Shown here one piece after another: positions 15,705 to 18,714 of a stretch of DNA of 18,714 nucleotides. Position 1 is the stretch's first letter, and each line of letters begins with the position of its first letter. The notes under the pieces are model-generated. The model was not told the origin of the DNA. It did not search any database and saw only the letters and a list, made by a program, of their open reading frames with translations. The stretch is from contig DCYG01000009.1 of NCBI GenBank assembly GCA_002331025.1, forward strand, positions 103,812-122,525. The letters are read 5' to 3'. Origin of the DNA: Firmicutes bacterium UBA2116 (lineage in GTDB: Bacteria > Bacillota > Clostridia > Tissierellales > Sedimentibacteraceae). The translations under genes were made by a program, and so were the position numbers.

Positions 15705-15977
15705 ATGGTTGTAAATTATATGGAGGAAATTGTAAGAAATTTTGTTAATCAAACATTAAAAAACGATCCGACATATGCAAGTATTTGCACATGCGACCAA
15801 TGTACTGATGACATGATGGCTAAAGCTTTGAATAACATTAAGCCATACTACATCACAACGAAAAAAGGAGAGGTGTACGCCGAATACTCTTCATTAGCTA
15901 CTCAAAACCATGCAGAGGTTATCTCAGAGGTAATTAAAGCCATTGAGTTTGTGTCAAAAAATACGAATCACGAGTAA
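15705..15977 (+). CDS. comFB: ComFB-family protein, putative cyclic-dinucleotide receptor
   Basis: This 90-residue protein matches the late-competence ComFB family over its length: an N-terminal helix, the cysteine motif CTCDQC (Cys28, Cys30, Cys33), DDMMAKALNNIKPYYITTKKGE and a C-terminal helix. In the family the cysteines bind zinc. Recent work, as I recall it, describes ComFB proteins as widespread c-di-AMP/c-di-GMP receptors that affect motility in Bacillus and cyanobacteria. No comFA or comFC is nearby, so a competence role is not indicated here. A strong GGGGG site precedes the ATG. It is the last gene before the operon terminator, which now carries an insertion sequence. The family call is solid; ligand binding is inferred. 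Confidence 0.88.
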   Translation: MVVNYMEEIVRNFVNQTLKNDPTYASICTCDQCTDDMMAKALNNIKPYYITTKKGEVYAEYSSLATQNHAEVISEVIKAIEFVSKNTNHE

Positions 15978-15992
15978 TAACATATTCACATT

Positions 15993-16017
15993 AAAATAAG
16001 CGTCAAATTGACGCTTA
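15993..16017. terminator. Operon terminator palindrome, left copy, interrupted by the IS
   Basis: TAAGCGTCAAATTGACGCTTA (15997-16017, written here with its single central base) is a near-perfect palindrome just after comFB, preceded by AAAA. The insertion sequence starts immediately after its right arm, so the expected T-run is gone from this copy; it now lies beyond the right-hand copy at 17666. Joining the outer flanks restores AAAATAAGCGTCA...TGACGCTTATTTT, a bidirectional intrinsic terminator. This copy keeps the stem but has probably lost termination strength. Confidence 0.65.
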
Positions 16018-16063
16018 GACTGCTGACAAAGTGGGCAGCTAGCAACAAAAATTACGAAAACTT

Positions 16064-16107
16064 AACAGAGAAACAGTTGAAAAATCAACAGTTTCTCTGT
16101 TTTTTTG
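16064..16107 (+). terminator. Strong intrinsic terminator inside the IS left end
   Basis: AACAGAGAAAC-A-GTTGA (16064-16080) pairs with TCAAC-A-GTTTCTCTGTT (16085-16101), a 16-bp stem with one A-A mismatch and an AAAA loop, followed by a run of Ts to 16106. It lies upstream of the transposase promoter and would block readthrough from the comFB operon into the transposase, a common IS self-control device. Confidence 0.85.
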
Positions 16108-16117
16108 ATGTAAAATA

Positions 16118-16126
16118 TGATATAAT
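16118..16126 (+). promoter_or_regulatory. Transposase promoter, extended -10
   Basis: TGATATAAT is a perfect TATAAT with an upstream TGn extension. It lies 34 bases before the transposase ATG and directly after the insulating terminator. The -35 region is T-rich and weak, as tolerated with an extended -10. Confidence 0.5.
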
Positions 16127-16160
16127 AGAAACAGAAAAACAAAACAAGGGAGAAAAAGGA

Positions 16161-16760
16161 ATGTTAACTAAAAACAATGAAAATCAGCCAAAAGTAGAAC
16201 TTGTGTTGATAGAAAATTTAGTAAAAAAAGACCATATACTTAGAAAAATAGATGAATATATAGATTTCAATTTCATCTATGATTTAGTTGAAGATAAATA
16301 TTATTTAGATAATGGAAGACCTTCAGTAGATCCCGTAGTTTTGTTTAAAATAATATTAATAGGATACCTGTTTGGAATAAGATCCGAAAGAAGACTAATA
16401 GAAGAAATACACCATAATGTTGCATATAGATGGTTTTTGGGATATGGATTAGAAGATAAGATACCAGGTGCCAGCACGATAAGCCAAAACAGAAGGAGAA
16501 GATTTACGGGAACAGATATATTTGAAAAAATATTTGACAATATAGTAGGACAAGCAATCAAGCATAAATTAATAACCGGAAAAGTAATGTATGTAGATTC
16601 AACACATATAAAGGCAAATGCAAATATAGGAAAATTCACGAATGAACAAGTAGAGGTAGCACTGCCGGAATACGTAGATGAATTGGAAAAGGCAGTAACA
16701 GAAGCAAGAGAAGCTCACGGTCAAAAAGAGTTAAAAAAAAACAAAAAACTGTGGAAGTAA
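16161..16760 (+). CDS. IS1182-like transposase, N-terminal part (first frame)
   Basis: The start is the ATG at 16161, with AAAGGA directly upstream; the open frame extends back to 16008 but that part crosses the terminal repeat and terminator. The 199-residue product carries the helical N-terminal transposase domain (DUF772-like: VELVLIENLVKKDHILRKID, RPSVDPVVLFKII, YRWFLGYGL) and the first catalytic aspartate of the DDE triad in MYVDSTHIKANAN. It then runs through a lysine-rich region at an A9 tract and stops at KKLWK, where IS1182 transposases normally continue. The rest lies in the -1 frame at 16739-17566. Translation in one frame gives an inactive fragment; a -1 shift gives about 468 residues, the normal family size. 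Confidence 0.85.
   Translation: MLTKNNENQPKVELVLIENLVKKDHILRKIDEYIDFNFIYDLVEDKYYLDNGRPSVDPVVLFKIILIGYLFGIRSERRLIEEIHHNVAYRWFLGYGLEDKIPGASTISQNRRRRFTGTDIFEKIFDNIVGQAIKHKLITGKVMYVDSTHIKANANIGKFTNEQVEVALPEYVDELEKAVTEAREAHGQKELKKNKKLWK
16733..16742 (+). other. A9-C run, probable -1 frameshift site in the transposase
   Basis: Nine consecutive A residues (16733-16741) followed by C lie in the first frame as TTA AAA AAA AAC. A tandem -1 slip on A-AAA-AAA puts ribosomes into the second frame, which continues ...KKQKTVEVKNRKVSTTD and matches the expected transposase without loss of conserved residues. The run also suits transcriptional slippage, or could be a simple indel mutation. No pronounced downstream stimulatory structure is obvious by eye. 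Confidence 0.6.
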
Positions 16761-17566
16761 AAAACAGAAAAGTAAGTACAACAGATTCTGATAGCGGGTA
16801 TATGTTCAGAGATAGAAAACCAAAAGGATTCTTTTACTTAAATCATATGGCAGTAGATGGAGAGAATAACTTAATAGCAAGTGTATTACCTACAACAGCA
16901 GCAATAAATGATGCAGTACCGTTTTTAGGAATAGTAGAAAAATTAAAGGAAAGATACAATGTAAAATATGTAGGAGCAGATGCAGGATATTACACAACAG
17001 CTATAGCAAAAGGATTAAAAGAATTAGGTATTACAGCATCAATAGCAAAAAGACTTGGTCCAAAGCCAAAAGGCAAAATGAGCAAATTAAATTTTGTATA
17101 CATAGAAGAACGTGATATATATGTTTGTCCACAAGATCATAGTTTAAACTACAAAACAACAACAAGAGAAGGATACAAAGAATACAGAAGTCAAAATAAT
17201 ATATGCAAAGAATGCCCAATACGAGAAAAGTGCATATATGATAAGCAAACTGCGAGAACAATAAGAAGACATGTATGGCAGGAATATTTAACAGAAATAG
17301 ATAGATTCAAAGAAAAAACTGAATTAGGTGCAAGAATCTACAAAAGAAGAAAGGAAACAATAGAACGTGCATTTGCAGATTTGAAAGAATTGCACGGATT
17401 TCGCTATGCCCGATTCAGGGGAATTGAGAAAATGAAAGAGCAATGCCTGCTAACAGCAGCGGCATACAATATCAAAAAGATAGCTACCATACTGGGTATA
17501 TATTTGCGCAATTTTATATATTATTGTTGGAATTTTAATGTTTTTTCTTATTCAAATACCTTTTAG
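16751..17566 (+). CDS. IS1182-like transposase, C-terminal part (second frame)
   Basis: This 271-residue segment opens with GTG at 16751, but no ribosome site precedes it, so it is probably expressed only as a frameshift fusion with the upstream part. It holds VSTTDSDSGYM, the second catalytic aspartate in YVGADAGYYT, and a cysteine cluster (CPQDH..., then CKECPIREKC) typical of this transposase group. The catalytic glutamate lies in ETIERAFADLKELHGFRYAR. Together with the aspartate in the first part, the DDE triad is complete. The body of the gene is unbroken to the stop, which argues that the element is recent or active. Its strong use of ATA and AGA codons differs somewhat from the flanking motility genes, as expected for a mobile gene. 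Confidence 0.85.
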   Translation: MEVKNRKVSTTDSDSGYMFRDRKPKGFFYLNHMAVDGENNLIASVLPTTAAINDAVPFLGIVEKLKERYNVKYVGADAGYYTTAIAKGLKELGITASIAKRLGPKPKGKMSKLNFVYIEERDIYVCPQDHSLNYKTTTREGYKEYRSQNNICKECPIREKCIYDKQTARTIRRHVWQEYLTEIDRFKEKTELGARIYKRRKETIERAFADLKELHGFRYARFRGIEKMKEQCLLTAAAYNIKKIATILGIYLRNFIYYCWNFNVFSYSNTF

Positions 17567-17608
17567 AAAAAGGATGATTTTTCATGTCTTTTCCCTTAAT
17601 TATTATGA

Positions 17609-17634
17609 AAACCCGCTAAATTTTTAGCGGGTTT
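17609..17634. terminator. Terminator hairpin inside the IS right end
   Basis: AAACCCGCTAAA (17609-17620) pairs with TTTAGCGGGTTT (17623-17634), a 12-bp perfect stem with a very short AT loop that would open to a larger one. It ends in TTT but has no longer U-run. It lies between the transposase stop and the terminal repeat, so the element carries its own terminators at both ends. Confidence 0.7.
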
Positions 17635-17646
17635 GTCATTAACCTG

Positions 17647-17670
17647 AGCGTCAAATTGACGCTTATTTTC
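17647..17670. terminator. Operon terminator palindrome, right copy with T-run
   Basis: The second copy of AGCGTCAAATTGACGCTTA is followed by TTTTCTC, giving a functional-looking intrinsic terminator on the plus strand. It is the original right flank of the pre-insertion comFB terminator. Confidence 0.65.
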
Positions 17671-17731
17671 TCGTAATTATTATACTTTTACAAATTTTAA
17701 ACTCCTTCAGCTATTATAAAAGGACTCTATT

Positions 17732-17790
17732 TGAAGTTCACCCCAAATGTTAGATAGAGAAAACATTTGGAGGTGTATTTTTTAATACAT
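17732..17790 (+). mobile_element. Possible solo left end of an IS3/IS150-like element
   Basis: From 17732 the sequence reads TGAAGTTCACCCCAAATGTT, then a 10-base loop and AACATTTGGAGGTGTATTTTT. It contains a 9-bp hairpin (17743-17751 with 17762-17770) leading into a strong GGAGGTG ribosome-site motif. TG...CACCCCAAA followed by a hairpin and RBS resembles the left end and orfA leader of IS3/IS150-group elements, as I recall them. No start codon or transposase frame follows, so this would be a truncated remnant. The remaining bases of 17671-17843 are AT-rich and hold nothing else I can support. Confidence 0.4.
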
Positions 17791-17843
17791 CTATATATCA
17801 TTCAATTAACATCTAAAATTAATTGTGTTATATTTAGTTATAA

Positions 17844-18714
17844 TTAATTTAAACTTATAACTTCATTAATAATTTGATTGTGAATTCTTTTACCAGCATT
17901 TCCGTCAAGATTTGGAAATGCCTTATCAAGAATATTAATTCTATTTGTATAGTTATAATCTTTATTATTAAGAACCATATTTCTAAAATCTGATATGGAA
18001 ATGCCACAATCTTGCGTATAAAAAGCGGAAAGTTCTACTGAATTCACACCATCCTTAAACATCTCAAAACCTTCCAAAAGATAAACTGGTTTATTTGTAA
18101 CTAAATATGCAATTGCCAAAGAACTCATATCGCTAATAAAAGCATCCGAAACACAAAATGATAAAGCATAGTTTGGCGTATAATCTAATATACAATTTTC
18201 TAACTTTTTAAAATCTTCAATTAATTGAAGATATTCATTATATAAGCGTGGCTCGTATATTCTTACTCCTGAAAGTGCTAAAGGATGTGGTCTCCATATA
18301 AGAGCACAATCTGGTCGGTCTGCTATTAAATGAATTAACGAAGAAAGATCATCTGCATTTTCTTGTCCATCCACGCTAAAGTGGAATATCTTGGTATTAA
18401 GCAAAAAAACCTTTCTATTATTCAACCTTTTACTCCATTCATTCGGTATAACATTTTTTTCTTTTTTTATGTTGTGAATTACATAATCTATCTTTGGCGA
18501 ACCTAATGGTATCAACTTATTAGGCAAAAAACCAATATTAATCATATTTTTTTGGTAATGAATTGATTGATTAATAATCCTATGTGAATAGCGGTATCCT
18601 GGCATTTTAAAAAAAATATGACTCTTTTTTGTTATTATATTATTCCCCATACCTATAGTATAAGGACAATAAACTAACATATCTGTATATTTCTTCAAAT
18701 TTCTTGAAAAATAA
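17844..18714 (-). CDS. CDP-glycerol glycerophosphotransferase-like protein, partial
   Basis: The frame is open to the right edge of the window, with coding-like sequence (YFSRN...) upstream of the only edge-proximal candidate start, a TTG at 18698 that lacks a clear ribosome site. The true N terminus therefore probably lies outside, and at least 289 residues of a longer protein are visible. Motifs match the C-terminal GT-B-like domain of teichoic-acid-type transferases: IPLGSPKIDYV, a strand with IWRPHPLAL, and the sugar-nucleotide-site signature SDAFISDMSSLAIAYLVTNK followed by PVYLL. Such enzymes add glycerol- or ribitol-phosphate to wall polymers or surface glycans. It faces the IS and is separated from the motility operon, so it probably belongs to a neighbouring surface-polysaccharide locus. 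Substrate unknown. Confidence 0.75.
   Translation of the reverse strand, partial: YFSRNLKKYTDMLVYCPYTIGMGNNIITKKSHIFFKMPGYRYSHRIINQSIHYQKNMINIGFLPNKLIPLGSPKIDYVIHNIKKEKNVIPNEWSKRLNNRKVFLLNTKIFHFSVDGQENADDLSSLIHLIADRPDCALIWRPHPLALSGVRIYEPRLYNEYLQLIEDFKKLENCILDYTPNYALSFCVSDAFISDMSSLAIAYLVTNKPVYLLEGFEMFKDGVNSVELSAFYTQDCGISISDFRNMVLNNKDYNYTNRINILDKAFPNLDGNAGKRIHNQIINEVISLN

Larger units (their letters stand above)
16015..17647 (+). mobile_element. IS1182-like insertion sequence flanked by a duplicated palindrome
   Basis: The element is about 1.63 kb and contains a two-part DDE transposase with internal terminators. Identical copies of AGCGTCAAATTGACGCTTA (15999-16017 and 17647-17665) flank it. 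If the palindrome core GCGTCAAATTGACGC is the duplicated target, the ends read TTAGACTGCTGACAAA and, inverted, TCAGGTTAATGACAAA. These match at 11 of 16 positions including a shared TGACAAA, plausible imperfect terminal repeats. The exact boundary is ambiguous by up to three bases at the left end and one at the right, because the shared sequence is longer than the core. IS1182 assignment rests on the transposase architecture. Confidence 0.8.

Noticed and set aside
16008..16160. Upstream extension of the transposase frame
   Set aside because: It would start within the duplicated palindrome and cross the strong internal terminator and promoter; the ATG at 16161 has a proper ribosome site.
17816..17850. 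AAATTAATT/AATTAATTT inverted repeat as terminator of the CDP-glycerol transferase-like gene
   Set aside because: The arms are purely A/T with a long loop and the right arm overlaps the stop codon; expected by chance in such AT-rich DNA.
1..18714. CRISPR array, tRNA or rRNA genes
   Set aside because: No regularly spaced direct repeats and no cloverleaf or rRNA-like sequence were seen on either strand.

Overview
This window comes from an AT-rich, low-GC Gram-positive bacterium, most likely a motile member of the Clostridia. The evidence is the A/T-biased codon use, strong GGAGG-type ribosome binding sites, SLH-domain cell-wall anchoring, sigma-28 (SigD-type) motility promoters, and protein families typical of clostridial flagellar loci. 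The genus cannot be fixed from the sequence alone.

Region 1 (about 1-9315, minus strand) is a late flagellar and chemotaxis block. Reading leftwards from about 9360, it encodes cheA, cheR and cheB as a tight cluster, then a short REP-like hairpin, then fliD (filament cap), fliS (flagellin chaperone) and a small coiled-coil protein in the fliT position. An 11-bp terminator-like hairpin follows. Beyond it lies a separately transcribed methyl-accepting chemotaxis protein with a near-perfect sigma-28 promoter (TAAA-N15-TCCGATAT). A GCCGATAT box also lies just upstream of cheA. CheA, CheR and CheB would form the signalling and adaptation core acting on receptors such as this MCP. CheW, CheY and CheC/CheD are not in the window.

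Region 2 (9316-9522) is a 207-bp divergent promoter region.

Region 3 (9523-15977, plus strand) is a six-gene operon-like run: a FliK-like protein, a free-standing FlhB C-terminal domain (FlhX type), a long FtsA-fold ATPase-like protein, a PilZ/YcgR-like protein, a secreted SLH-domain protein and a ComFB-family protein. Gaps are very short or negative and each gene has its own RBS. The set combines export-specificity parts (FliK/FlhX), an actin-fold protein, two families associated with cyclic dinucleotides (PilZ, ComFB) and a surface-anchored protein. I regard it as the most interesting part of the window: a plausible, uncharacterised c-di-nucleotide-responsive accessory module to the flagellum or cell envelope.

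Region 4 (15990-17670) is an IS1182-like insertion sequence. It has landed in the palindromic terminator at the end of the comFB operon and duplicated it, so an identical 19-base hairpin sequence flanks the element on both sides. Its transposase is split by a -1 shift at an A9 run, which could be programmed frameshifting or decay. The element carries its own terminators inside each end.

Region 5 (17670-18714) holds what looks like the solo left end of an IS3/IS150-like element, then a minus-strand CDP-glycerol glycerophosphotransferase-like gene that runs off the right edge. That gene marks a change from motility to cell-wall polymer or surface-glycan functions.
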